NCBI RefSeq assembly: GCF_032854445.1
Contig: NC_088302.1
Span: 53,908,046-53,972,045, forward strand
DNA length: 64,000 nucleotides
Direction: 5' to 3'
Origin: Liolophura sinensis
Lineage: Eukaryota > Mollusca > Polyplacophora > Chitonida > Chitonidae
Positions 11,215 to 22,838 of this stretch are shown one piece after another. Each line of letters opens with the position of its first letter. Within the stretch, counting starts at the first letter, position 1. Position numbers and translations under genes: made by a program. The notes under the pieces were generated by a model. It was not told where the DNA came from. It saw only the letters and a list, made by a program, of their open reading frames with translations, and ran no database searches.

Positions 11215-11545
11215 ATTTATTTTTTACATGTGTGTTTATTTGCTTGACGTTTAACGCCATACTCAAGAATTCTACACTTACACGATGAATGTCACCGGAA
11301 AATTGTGTGGTAAAAACTTTGCCAAATATGATTTACAGACTTCTCTCTCTAAGTACACGGTATGAGAGAAGTCTTTTAACTAATTCTATGGATTTTGCTA
11401 ACTGCCTGACGACTGCATAAAGACTTGACACCAAGACCTCATATTTCTCTGTCCATGGTCGGATTTGAACCCTTACCTCGTATGTCCTTACGACTGAAAG
11501 GCAACCCCCTTAACAAATCGGCATCAATCTCGGCCCGCTGCTCAT
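11215..11545 (-). repeat. Diverged tRNA-derived SINE
   Basis: The left end resembles the family A tail in reverse (TTTATTTGCTTGACGTTTAACGCCATACTCAAG). Near 11470 the minus strand reads a good B box (GGGTTCAAATCC), and near 11500 an A-box-like stretch. The middle differs from family A, so it may be a separate subfamily. A further tail-like scrap lies at 11660-11700. Confidence 0.55.
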
Positions 11546-12589
11546 TTATTTATTATTTGGATGAACCGTTTCATTGATAACACTCTGCGTGAACCGGCAG
11601 GATCCCTCCGCCTCCGCCTCCGCCTGGTGCATGGCTCTGATGTTCGTATTCGATTTATCGTATTTTATTTATTCGATTGGTGTTTAACACCGTTCGCCAA
11701 CATATTGCAACTTTTGAATCGCAAGAAACACGATGAACTCGCTCAGTAACAGCTTTTGAATCGTAGGATACATTCAGTATGAAGTCAATTAGTAACAGCT
11801 TCTGGATCGCGGTATTCGCTTGATCAGTACTAGCACCTGAATAGCGGGATACGCGTTGTGCTCGCTCAGTAATAGCATCTGAATTGCGGGAAACACGAGT
11901 ACTCGCTCAGTACTCTCTCAGTAACAACTCATGAATGGCTTTATACACGATGCGTAAGTTCAGTAAAAGCATCTGAATCGGGGGTTGCACGATATACTCG
12001 CTCAGTATTAGTTTGTGAATCACTGTATACACGATGTGTTCGATGTGTAACAGCTTCGTAAAAAGACTGTTCGCTAAGCGCCTGACTCATGTATGGTAAT
12101 GATCTGCTTCAGGTCACTGAATTGCACTTCATGTCTATGCAAAAAGTATTACCTGAAAAAAGTTTCAAGGCAAAACTGGCTTTATTTGCACTCGCTTTGT
12201 CGAGATAATTACGATACGAAAACTTTCGTAACAATTAGTTAATTACTTTAGATTTTGCCGACGAAAATGGCATGATGCGAATGGTGAATTATATGATAGG
12301 ATTGGCATGTTCAAATAATTTACTAATTGTTTTTATCACAGAAAGAATGGGCCGTTATGTAGTGGTGAAGGATGTTTGTCTTCCACTCCCCAGGACACAC
12401 AGGTGATTGGTTCAAAAGTGGCATTGGGCAGTGGATTTGTAGTATTTCCCCTACATTCTCACTATTTGCGGTGGATTGTTGACAATAAGTGGTTCTGAGT
12501 AACAATAATCAAATAAATATGTAAATACATAAATAGAACTGACTGATGAGCAATATATGACTTGCTCTTGGTTCAGTAGACAGGCAGTC

Positions 12590-13150
12590 TTAGGGATCGG
12601 CGCACAAACACGATTGGGGCATACACTTACTGGCGCACAAACACGATTGGTGCATACACTTACTGGCACACACATACGATTGGGGCATACACTTACTGGC
12701 ACACACACACGATTGGGCATACACCTACCGGCACACACACACGATTGGGGCATACACTTACTGGCACACAAACACGATTGGGGCATACACTTACTGGCAC
12801 ACAAACACGATTGGGGCATACACTTACTGGCACACACACACGATTGGGGCATACACTTACTGGCACACACACATGATTGGGGCATACACCTACCGGCACA
12901 CACACACGATTGGGGCATACACTTTCTGGCACACAAACACGATTGGGGCATACACTTACTGGAACACACACACGATTGGGGCATACACCTACCGGCACAC
13001 ACACACGATTGGGGCATACACCTACCGGCACACACACACGATTGGGGCATACACTTACTGGCACACACACAATTAGGGTATACACTTACTTGCACACACA
13101 CAATTAGGGTATACACTTACTTGCGCACACTCACAATTGGGACATACACT
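12590..13150. repeat. 32-33-bp minisatellite (copy 1)
   Basis: About 17 units with the core CGATTGGGGCATACACTTAC, joined by CACACACA stretches. The array runs directly into the CA microsatellite, suggesting that the two grew from a shared CA-rich seed. Several frames stay open across it in both strands because stops are rare in the unit. Confidence 0.9.
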
Positions 13151-13154
13151 TACT

Positions 13155-13215
<61 letters not shown>
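13155..13215. repeat. CA microsatellite (copy 1)
   Basis: About 30 uninterrupted CA units. The matching tract in copy 2 (15315-15391) is 16 bp longer, which is the main difference between the two duplication copies. Confidence 0.95.
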
Positions 13216-13569
13216 CTGGGGCATTGTACTTATTGGCACACACACTCGACTAGCGTACACACTTGCAATATTTAATGGCCCAAACACACGATGTGGGTGG
13301 GCCGTGACACATAATAATCTACCCAATGTGGGCCGTATGCAATAAAGACCCTGACACGTTGGACATTCGCCGTGTCTTTGGTCGAACGCTCTGGAGCGGT
13401 GGTTTCTCCTCATACTTTGACGACTTATCCTTTGCTGTGAACAAGTACACACGGAAACTGGAAGGGTATGGTGTACCCAGTCAGTAAAAAGGGATTGTTC
13501 TGACGATAGAAACTTGTGGCCAAGTGCTCCAGTCAGGTTTTATGGAAGCCGACATAATGTATGTAGGTA

Positions 13570-13935
13570 TGTATGTATGTATGGTCGGGGTTTTACGTCA
13601 AGCTCAACAATTTTTCAGTCATATTATGACGAAGTCATTAGGTTTGTGTACATATATTGTGTCTTCTTGTCCACACGAGTCCATGTCGCCAAAGTGCTGC
13701 CCTTACTGAAGTATCAAACCGAAGACACCAGGCATAATACCCCACCCAGCCACATTATACTGACACCGGGACAACCAGTCATATTTCGTTGCTCTAAACT
13801 CTCAGTGTTGAGCGTGAAGCGAAGCAGCAACAAGTACCATTCTTATAGTCTTTGGTATAACCCGACCCGGATTTGATCTCGATTTTCTGACTTCGAGGTG
13901 GACGCTCTAACCCTAAGGCTACCGCAGCGATAAGG
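13570..13935 (-). repeat. Family-B-like SINE, diverged (copy 1)
   Basis: On the minus strand it reads a tRNA-like head (GCGGTAGCCTTAGGGTTAGA, then a B-box-like AGATCAAATCC) and later the 3' block CATAATATGACTGAAAAATTG followed by ACGTAAAACCCC. The layout is that of family B but the sequence is diverged. An identical copy lies about 2176 bp to the right. Confidence 0.6.
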
Positions 13936-14749
13936 AAGACGACAGAGGATATTTCCCTACCTCGCTGTACGGTTCTCTATCAGTTTCATACTTATGTCCA
14001 TATATGTCAACCACATGATAGCCTGTTATTATAACAAATTAAACGTAATTAAAATATAAGGCTCATTTCGTTATCTCTCAGTAACAACTCATGAATGGCT
14101 TTATACACGATGCGTAAGTTCAGTAAAAGCATCTGAATCGGGGGTTGCACGATATACTCGCTCAGTATTAGTTTGTGAATCACTGTATACACGATGTGTT
14201 CGATGTGTAACAGCTTCGTAAAAAGACTGTTCGCTAAGCGCCTGACTCATGTATGGTAATGATCTGCTTCAGGTCACTGAATTGCACTTCATGTCTATGC
14301 AAAAAGTATTACCTGAAAAAAGTTTCAAGGCAAAACTGGCTTTATTTGCACTCGCTTTGTCGAGATAATTACGATACGAAAACTTTCGTAACAATTAGTT
14401 AATTACTTTAGATTTTGCCGACGAAAATGGCATGATGCGAATGGTGAATTATATGATAGGATTGGCATGTTCAAATAATTTACTAATTGTTTTTATCACA
14501 GAAAGAATGGGCCGTTATGTAGTGGTGAAGGATGTTTGTCTTCCACTCCCCAGGACACACAGGTGATTGGTTCAAAAGTGGCATTGGGCAGTGGATTTGT
14601 AGTATTTCCCCTACATTCTCACTATTTGCGGTGGATTGTTGACAATAAGTGGTTCTGAGTAACAATAATCAAATAAATATGTAAATACATAAATAGAACT
14701 GACTGATGAGCAATATATGACTTGCTCTTGGTTCAGTAGACAGGCAGTC

Positions 14750-15310
14750 TTAGGGATCGGCGCACAAACACGATTGGGGCATACACTTACTGGCGCACAA
14801 ACACGATTGGTGCATACACTTACTGGCACACACATACGATTGGGGCATACACTTACTGGCACACACACACGATTGGGCATACACCTACCGGCACACACAC
14901 ACGATTGGGGCATACACTTACTGGCACACAAACACGATTGGGGCATACACTTACTGGCACACAAACACGATTGGGGCATACACTTACTGGCACACACACA
15001 CGATTGGGGCATACACTTACTGGCACACACACATGATTGGGGCATACACCTACCGGCACACACACACGATTGGGGCATACACTTTCTGGCACACAAACAC
15101 GATTGGGGCATACACTTACTGGAACACACACACGATTGGGGCATACACCTACCGGCACACACACACGATTGGGGCATACACCTACCGGCACACACACACG
15201 ATTGGGGCATACACTTACTGGCACACACACAATTAGGGTATACACTTACTTGCACACACACAATTAGGGTATACACTTACTTGCGCACACTCACAATTGG
15301 GACATACACT
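14750..15310. repeat. 32-33-bp minisatellite (copy 2)
   Basis: Same units in the same order as the array at 12590-13150, including its rare variant units. The two arrays were therefore copied as one block rather than expanded separately. Confidence 0.9.
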
Positions 15311-15314
15311 TACT

Positions 15315-15391
<77 letters not shown>
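15315..15391. repeat. CA microsatellite (copy 2)
   Basis: Uninterrupted CA tract, about 38 units, eight units longer than its partner in copy 1. Confidence 0.95.
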
Positions 15392-15745
15392 CTGGGGCAT
15401 TGTACTTATTGGCACACACACTCGACTAGCGTACACACTTGCAATATTTAATGGCCCAAACACACGATGTGGGTGGGCCGTGACACATAATAATCTACCC
15501 AATGTGGGCCGTATGCAATAAAGACCCTGACACGTTGGACATTCGCCGTGTCTTTGGTCGAACGCTCTGGAGCGGTGGTTTCTCCTCATACTTTGACGAC
15601 TTATCCTTTGCTGTGAACAAGTACACACGGAAACTGGAAGGGTATGGTGTACCCAGTCAGTAAAAAGGGATTGTTCTGACGATAGAAACTTGTGGCCAAG
15701 TGCTCCAGTCAGGTTTTATGGAAGCCGACATAATGTATGTAGGTA

Positions 15746-16111
15746 TGTATGTATGTATGGTCGGGGTTTTACGTCAAGCTCAACAATTTTTCAGTCATAT
15801 TATGACGAAGTCATTAGGTTTGTGTACATATATTGTGTCTTCTTGTCCACACGAGTCCATGTCGCCAAAGTGCTGCCCTTACTGAAGTATCAAACCGAAG
15901 ACACCAGGCATAATACCCCACCCAGCCACATTATACTGACACCGGGACAACCAGTCATATTTCGTTGCTCTAAACTCTCAGTGTTGAGCGTGAAGCGAAG
16001 CAGCAACAAGTACCATTCTTATAGTCTTTGGTATAACCCGACCCGGATTTGAGCTCGATTTTCTGACTTCGAGGTGGACGCTCTAACCCTAAGGCTACCG
16101 CAGCGATAAGG
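15746..16111 (-). repeat. Family-B-like SINE, diverged (copy 2)
   Basis: Duplicate of the element at 13570-13935, carried along by the segmental duplication; it differs by one base near the B-box region. Confidence 0.6.
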
Positions 16112-16239
16112 AAGACGACAGAGGATATTTCCCTACCTCGCTGTACGGTTCTCTATCAGTTTCATACTTATGTCCATATATGTCAACCACATGATAGCCT
16201 GTTATTATAACAAATTAAACGTAATTAAAATATAAGGCT

Positions 16240-17287
16240 CATTTGGTTTCGTTATCAAAAGGGCTAGGCTTTATATACATGTATTCAAATATTGTAGAAG
16301 AGAATTAATAAAGTCAAGACATAAAACTGAGCTTTCGGTTTTACGTGTGTGTTTCCGTACACCTGGAACTTCTTTTCTGTGCATATGGACCATTGTAGTG
16401 TGTGTCACTTCATCAGCTCACCATGAGACATTTTAGCTTTTATCGCTGGCTGCATCCACAGATGAACAAGATTAGGGTCACTCTATATTACTGTGTTACT
16501 AATGTATTCCGTAATTATAAATGTATGGTGCATTATCTACCATTGTACCGATTTGAATATTGAAACACGAGAAGGGCATTTTATTCAATTTGTACAAGTG
16601 AACGCTCACCACCACTGAGCCTAGCCTCTAATCTCAAACCCTATCAGCCTGTTGAGAACCGACCCCTGAGACAATTTATGGAAAAAATGTCGAACCATGA
16701 TGAGCCGTGAAATTTTACGCTATTCTCTTCAAAATAGGGCCTACAAGAGGGCTGTGAATGTTTCATTTTGACAACAGTGGTGGACCGTTCACTAAGTCCA
16801 CAACTATGTGCATCCCCCGAAAATGACATCTAATAAATGAAGAGCAGGAAAACTGAAAACTGGGTGGAACTGTTGACTGTGGTTTGTATGCAGGTCTCAT
16901 CCATCATGGCGGCGCCTCGTTTTGACAGAAAATTACCGAATGTGGATTTTCCGCCGTGAAAATCTTCCATAAATTTGACTGGGCTTTGTCGCAGGTAGCT
17001 TTGAGCAGTCGTTGTCATTATTTTGTGGCTATTGTGTCAAGACCATTAATTTCTTTTCATCAAGATAGTTGCTAATTACAATTAGCAGAAATCGAATAAT
17101 AAAGTTAAAAGTTCTATATTCTTCTATTATCCGCTTATTACACTTCAACACTTTCGTGAAATATAATTAACTGTAGAACTATAATGACACAAAATAATTC
17201 AACCAATGGTAAATGTTTCCTATCTAGAACTGTACTGAGGCAATAATGTACTATAATAATGATCTGCATAATATCTTTTGATTTATA
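16240..17287. other. Noncoding stretch, nothing recognised
   Basis: Two minus-strand ORFs of about 60 codons (16644-16829 and 16830-17018) share a short VKF-like motif, but neither shows a domain or convincing splice sites. No RNA gene was seen. Confidence 0.4.
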
Positions 17288-17299
17288 CCTTCATAAAGA

Positions 17300-17573
17300 T
17301 TTATTTATTTTTATTTATTTCATTAGTGTTTTACGCCGTACTCAAGAATATTTCACTTATACGACGGCGGCCAGCATTATGGTGGGGGGAAACCGGGCAG
17401 GGCCTGGGGGAAACCCACCTCCATCAGCAGGTTGCTGACAGACCTTCTCACGAACGGCCGGAGAGGGAGCAAGCATGAGCTAGACTTGAACTCACTGCGA
17501 CCGCGTTGGTGAGAGGCTCCTCGGTCATTATGCTGAGCTAGCGCGCTAAACAACTGAGCCACAGATGTCCCCT
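17300..17573 (-). repeat. Full-length SINE family A, reverse orientation
   Basis: Complete from the TTTATTTATTT tail complement to the head complement (ACAACTGAGCCACAGATGTC). A 12-bp direct repeat with one mismatch (CCTTCAYAAAGA) flanks it at 17288-17299 and 17574-17585. Confidence 0.9.
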
Positions 17574-17789
17574 CCTTCACAAAGAATACACTGTAATGTG
17601 TGGGTGTCAACCTTTGATATAGCTCCTGGGAGTATTTGTAGTACTCTAAGCACAATTAGTAAATATATGTATATATAGGCAATTGGCATTTCGTCCCAAC
17701 AGGTAAATAGCCACATGGTCACAACGGGTAGTCAGGCGATAAATATGGCTCTACTCAGTGTAGCCATATACAAATAGATGTATGGACAA

Positions 17790-18155
17790 ACGAGTGAGTG
17801 AGTGAGTGCTTGTGGTTTTAACGTCGTGCTTAACAATTTTTCAGTCATATGACGACGAAGGAATCCTTCGAGTGCATGTAATGTGCCTCCTTGTTGCAGG
17901 ACGGATTTCCACCGCTCTTTTATCTAGTGCTGCTTCACTGAAACGACTTACCGAAGGCAAGTAAGCCGCCCCGCCAGAGCCAATATACTGATATGGGTCA
18001 ACCAGTTGTTGCACTATCCCCTTTATGCTGAATGCCAAGCGAGGAAGTTACAACTTCGTTTTTTAAAGCCTTGGGTGTGACTCGACCCAGGATTGACCCT
18101 GGATGTACCGGTCCCGAAGCGGACGCTCTACCTGTGCTATCGGGGCCGGTCCATG
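17790..18155 (-). repeat. Full-length SINE family B, reverse orientation
   Basis: It starts with the GAGTGAGTGAGTGAG tail complement and carries the TTTTTCAGTCATATGACGAC block. It ends with the tRNA-like head complement (GCGGACGCTCTACCTGTGCT, then CGGGGCCGG). It is collinear with the plus-strand copy at 61945-62298. Confidence 0.88.
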
Positions 18156-19320
18156 GACAAATGAAAATAGTTTCTAGAAAAACACTTGAATTCATTTTCT
18201 TCGAGGCAAATCCAGCACCTTATTCAAATAGGCAATCAGGAAATTCTCCATTAACGGAAATAGCATACACAGTGCTTGAAAAAGGAACATGGATGAAAAA
18301 ATTTATGCATCAAAATAGTCGCTGTGGAATTAGCAATTCTGTGCATTATTGCTGTTAACGGCAATGCATAAGGTTCGGCATTCCGCGGCCTACCACGGAA
18401 CAACAGGACACATGTTAAACTTTCTCCTGGGATGGTACCAACGAACGGCCTTGATGGCCAGTCCTTTAACGTCTCTCAAACACAGATGCAACTACCGGGG
18501 TTACTGTTTCCTGTAACCGCATCCAACCACCTACGAAAATAAAGGTTTCATAAGGGATGACATCTGGAAAACAAGTTGACTGTGGCCATCAACTTGTTTT
18601 CCATGGAAAGTTGCTCCGTTGTCCTTCAGCACAGTATGTGTGTAAATACACATAAAGGAGCGACAATCAATTTTGACGCTGGTTAACTGATCACCGATCT
18701 CCATGGCATCGAATTCACGTTCTGTATAAATCACTAAGGGTTTTATAGACGCATAAATATTTTACCTGCTTTAGAATGTTTGCATATTGATGCTAAATCT
18801 CTGTTTATACATAAACTTGAAGTAAAATTGCAGATGATGGTTTTTACTGGGTTTGTCGTAATTGGCTATGTCACACAGTATATAACTAAGACTACGTGTT
18901 AAATGGCCGTACTTCGCAGGTTAATCATGTCACTGTTAATCGTTGACTATAGCAGTTGTTTGCTAAGTATCCGAATGTCATCGGTTATATATATGTGTTA
19001 CTCTTTGTCTAACTTGACCGGTTGTGTGCTAATTTAATGATGGTACTTCACTAGTTATAAATGTAATGTTACTCGTTGTGTGACTGGTTTTAACTGATCC
19101 TTGTATGTCGTCTGTGTGATGACAGTAGTCTCACTTGTGGCTGATCTGGTATCAACCACTTTGCATTAGATTGTCTGTCATAAAACGTGTTATCTAGCTA
19201 CCAGACCAATTTTACTGAAAAAGTCTTTGATCAACAGTATAAACTCGCCGCGTTTAACACACAGCCAAGGAAGATCGTCTAAGTTAGTAAAGGTAAACAC
19301 ATATCAATTGTCGCCTTATA
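18156..19320. other. Noncoding stretch with one perfect hairpin
   Basis: No gene recognised. The one notable structure is a perfect 14-bp stem with a 9-nt loop at 18566-18602. Confidence 0.4.
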
Positions 19321-19639
19321 CTCCATGGCCTTTATCCATTTTACACAGACGATGAGGTATAATTCGTTGTACAGGTACCTATCTGGATACTTAAATGTAG
19401 TTTCAGGCGAAAACCAACACGAAAGTGTCATGGATGTCAAGCTCATTTATATTTCCCGATGTTTTACAGCCTTGATAAATGTGAATAATTTACACAGCTA
19501 TAAAGCTTTCTTCTTTCAGAACAAATATCAGAAGTTGGTTTGTCCCGAGAGTTTGATTGCCCTCCATCAATACTGTGTTGACATTTTCAACAACACTCGG
19601 GGCTGAGTCAATTATCAGCTAGTGACACAAGAACAACTG

Positions 19640-20200
19640 CACAACCTGACGACGCCTGTCTGGGATGTTTGAAAATCTTACTCAGGAGTATTTAACTCAG
19701 AGAATGTCGATTTGCTTCGTGAACTAGTTCCCTCGTACCGATATTTGAGCATGACAACCTGTTACACAGATTTATACCGGCAAATCAGACACAGATCCAT
19801 CCCAGCATTCTTGTAAACAGGATTCAGGTCTGAGTTCAGGATCGTACTGGATGAGCCGTTAGCTCCTGAAATCGTAGAGCGAAGGCTGTTGAATCTGTAC
19901 AACATGATCTAGACTTCCGACGAGGCGGTGTGGATCGTGGATGACTTTGATGACCAACACAGCGGTAGAAACAGTTCCTTGACTTGAAACGTTCCATTCG
20001 TCTCGGAAGACAACAGAAGCGTCAGCGCCCAAGAGATTTGGTGAGGATTATCACCGAGAATCCGGCCTTAACATTACCATGTCGAGATTACCACGATGCA
20101 ACCGAATCCGACTTGATCGACGTGAGTGCACGATAGATGGCGTCTTTCAGGGCATTCGACATTCGCAGAGTATCTAATCGTCAATCAGAGTGTGCAAATC
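19640..20200 (+). pseudogene. Decayed coding-like stretch, family unknown
   Basis: Plus-strand translation gives protein-like runs broken by stops and frame changes: a Leu-Arg-Glu-Leu-Val segment near 19720, a DEPLAPEIVERRLLNLYN segment near 19850, and a DEAVWIVDDFDD segment near 19920-19955. The amino-acid make-up looks coding, but the stops are too many for an active exon. A 93-codon ORF just upstream (19325-19606) may or may not belong to it. I cannot name the family. Confidence 0.25.
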
Positions 20201-20639
20201 TGTGTACAGTCCTCAGGGTAGTATAAGGCTAACGACATAGACTCTCCGAAAATCAGCGTTAAAAGTTCAATTGGTAGAATCGAACATTGGCTAACTTTGA
20301 AGGGTCTAGCACTCTCTTGGCCGTGGCTTTGAGGTTACCATGTATCATATGACTGCTTCGATCTCAATGAATATTGTGTATTATTATACCTCATAGGGAA
20401 ATTCTCGGTTTCCATTGGTCGATAGACGGTCACATGATATTCCGCAAAAAAGATGTACCACGATCACGCGCGCCAAGGAATGCAACGTGAGGTTTACAAA
20501 GTATTATCCACGTTGACGAGGAAATATCCTGCGATCTCGTGCTACTATCCAACGATCACGTGCGTTTATTCCACATCAGTCATCTCTCTTTGAGAGCTCT
20601 CTGGCGTAAAGTTCTTCAGTAAACAACCGGACGGTGGTT

Positions 20640-20712
20640 TTAGCTCCATTATTCTGTAAGACCGGTCGGGTCGGAAGTCACGTGACCACCCTTTCGTATC
20701 GAAAACAAAATG
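20640..20712 (+). promoter_or_regulatory. Promoter-like cluster before a short ORF
   Basis: Within about 70 bp there is an ETS-like CGGAAGT, a CACGTG E-box, and an AAAATGGCAGCC motif resembling a YY1 site over a start codon. This combination is typical of TATA-less promoters in animals. No experimental support is available and the motifs are short. Confidence 0.25.
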
Positions 20713-20871
20713 GCAGCCCAATGTTACAGCACTGGTGAAAAGGCCACATTTTGCTACTTCGCTAGCGACCAGTTAGGCCCAGTTATACAAAATAACATCA
20801 CGATAGCTCTACAGAAATATTCACACTATTTAGAAAATATACAAATCCTACGGATACAAGATCACGATTAA
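20710..20871 (+). CDS. Short ORF (53 aa), possible first exon or chance
   Basis: ATG GCA GCC opens the frame in a good start context, and the ORF closes at TAA at 20869-20871. No signal peptide or known domain is visible. It is listed only because of the promoter-like motifs directly in front; a chance ORF beside the inverted repeat at 21001-21138 is at least as likely. Confidence 0.15.
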   Translation: MAAQCYSTGEKATFCYFASDQLGPVIQNNITIALQKYSHYLENIQILRIQDHD

Positions 20872-21000
20872 AAAAATACCGATTTTCTTTACCCACGCCA
20901 TTTGTTACTATGGAGATCACGAGGTCTCCGGCTTCCAATCCGTCTAACAGAATCGACGTACAAATTCGGCGATTTAAAGTACTGTTTTTTTCGGTATAAT

Positions 21001-21138
21001 AAAACATATGGTGCATGCTGTGGGGTGTGACAGCAGGAATTGTCAACTCTTGGCAAGTTATAGTCGCCCGAGGTGAATATAACTTGTCGAGGTGACAATT
21101 CCTGATGTCTCACTCCACAACATGCACTATCTGTATAT
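21001..21138. repeat. Imperfect inverted repeat, about 60-bp arms
   Basis: The left arm 21001-21060 pairs with the right arm 21079-21138. Both carry GGAATTGTC and the GTGCATG.TGTGG block in opposite orientation, around an 18-nt spacer containing CGCCCGAGG. The arms match at roughly 80 percent by eye. It is probably a foldback or MITE-type remnant. Confidence 0.75.
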
Positions 21139-21410
21139 TGTCACGAAATGTACTTTTTATCTCGACCCAGCAAGGAGTGATGTGTTTTTATACAGCGTGA
21201 AAATGACTTGTTTTGGGGGAAATTTCCCCGTTGGCATAGTCCTGTTCGCCAGCCTGCCCTTTTTCGCTCGCTTTCACCATTTTCTTTCCTAACTTACATC
21301 CTATTGTTGTCACACATAATAATATAGCCACTGTTTTCGGACATACGAGAACGGAGGCCAGTGGCATTGATACTAAACATGGGTTATTACCCTATCATTA
21401 TTTCTGAAAT

Positions 21411-21570
21411 GTATGTATTTATTTATTTGATTGGTGTCTTACGCCGTACTCAAGAATATTTCACTTATACGACAACGGCCAGTCTTATTGTGGTAGAGAA
21501 CCGGGATGTGGCAGACATTCACCTACGGCGGTAGAGAAAGCCAGCTTGAGTTTTAAGGACTCAGCTTGAG
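21411..21570 (-). repeat. SINE family A, 5'-truncated, reverse orientation
   Basis: TTTATTTATTTGATTGGTGT, then the ACGCCGTACTCAAG and ATTTCACTTATACGAC blocks, fading out after an AAGCCAGCTTGAG motif. The tRNA-like head is missing. Confidence 0.8.
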
Positions 21571-22534
21571 GACTTCCCTTTCGGCGAAAATGGTCTGTAC
21601 GGTTTATTACTGGTTTGTCGTTTTGTGAATGTGGACCATTCTCCCACGCACACTGACAGGCTACTTTTACAATATCATCCGTAACTGAAGATGCCTTCAA
21701 TGATAACTCATAAACATAACTCTTCTGTGAGACAAATATGTAAGAAAGCCCGTGTATTATCGGCAACTTTACAAAGCTTTGTGCAACCTGTACTGTACAG
21801 GTATTTACACAAATAAATACACAGATAAATACATCGTTTCTTAAATAAATGCACCATATATGAATAAAAAGGATCATATTTAATCATAAAACAGATATTA
21901 CAGATATTACAGAAGACAAAACTAAATATGGAGAAAAAAATAAGACACTTGTCATATAATTCTGATCATTAGATCACTTTTTATGAAAGAAGCCATTTTA
22001 ATGAAAAGTTTCAGCCTTCCTACACGCCATAGTAATCTGTAATCATTAACAGCACATCTGTTAAACTGCACCTAACTTGCTGCTTGAGGCGTTTCAATCA
22101 TAAATCCTAAAGTTTCAGCAACTCTTGAAGAAAGTTGAAGAATAAAGAAAAAATCCGAAAACCACCTGTCAAACTTCGGTAAGAAGTAATTCCAGTAGAA
22201 CTACAACTCAAAACATTCTTCCGTAAATGCACTACCTCTAGTACACCATACAGCCATCAATATAGTGTAATACTCCATGAAACACACAAACACCGTGTTT
22301 CTAAGAATTTTCATTAGTCTTTTCACCCTGGTAAAGACCATTTTACTTGGACGACACCAGGGAGGTTCAATGGTGGATAAAATCAGACACAATCAAACCA
22401 GACCAAGGGTAAGTCAAACTTCTGGACAAAATCGCTGCAAAGCTAAATGCAGATGGTGTTTGAACACATCGTCTGATAGATTAGGGTTTTCTTAATTCAA
22501 CCTGACCTATTTCACAGATGATGTCAAGTTTATT

Positions 22535-22600
22535 TTCACTGAAATTTAATGCCATACTCAGGAATTCTTCACTTACATGAGGGCAGCCAGTGTTGAAGTG
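22535..22600 (-). repeat. SINE family A fragment
   Basis: A short diverged piece with TTTAATGCCATACTCAGGAA and a TTCACTTACATGAGGGCAGCC block, just downstream of the EMC7 gene. Confidence 0.5.
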
Positions 22601-22754
22601 CTAACCAGCAACTATTGATGAGTTATCTCTCTCAGATATGCCATACTGGTGGAAGGCAAGTTGCCTCCAGTGAAACTCATGCAAGACCACACTGGAGAGA
22701 ACAAATGAGCATATAACCCATGAACTATCACATAAATATACTGACATCATATCT

Positions 22755-22760
22755 TTTATT
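22755..22760 (-). terminator. Polyadenylation signal of EMC7
   Basis: AATAAA on the minus strand about 80 nt past the EMC7 stop codon at 22839-22841. Confidence 0.55.
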
Positions 22761-22838
22761 AATTTCATAAACAACACACGTTTGTTATCATCACACAGTT
22801 TGTGTAAAGTATTATTTCTATGAAAACCAACTCTCATT

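Larger units (their letters stand above)
11914..14073. repeat. Tandem segmental duplication, copy 1 (2160 bp)
   Basis: This block is repeated almost base for base at 14074-16239. It contains a 32-33-bp minisatellite (12590-13150), a CA microsatellite, and a reversed family-B-like SINE (about 13570-13935). Both copies begin at TCTCTCAGTAACAACTC. No gene was recognised in it; ORFs in the minisatellite are by-products. Confidence 0.95.
14074..16239. repeat. Tandem segmental duplication, copy 2
   Basis: Nearly identical to 11914-14073. The differences seen by eye are a longer CA tract (+16 bp), a T/G difference (13877 versus 16053), and a few extra bases (GGTTT) at the right boundary near 16235. 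It contains the minisatellite at 14750-15310 and the reversed SINE at about 15746-16111. Confidence 0.95.

Noticed and set aside
12451-13156. Cys-Val-rich ORFs of 130-221 codons on both strands, repeated 2160 bp further right
   Set aside because: They come from the 32-33-bp minisatellite and CA tract; both strands and several frames are open at once, which is not how a gene behaves.
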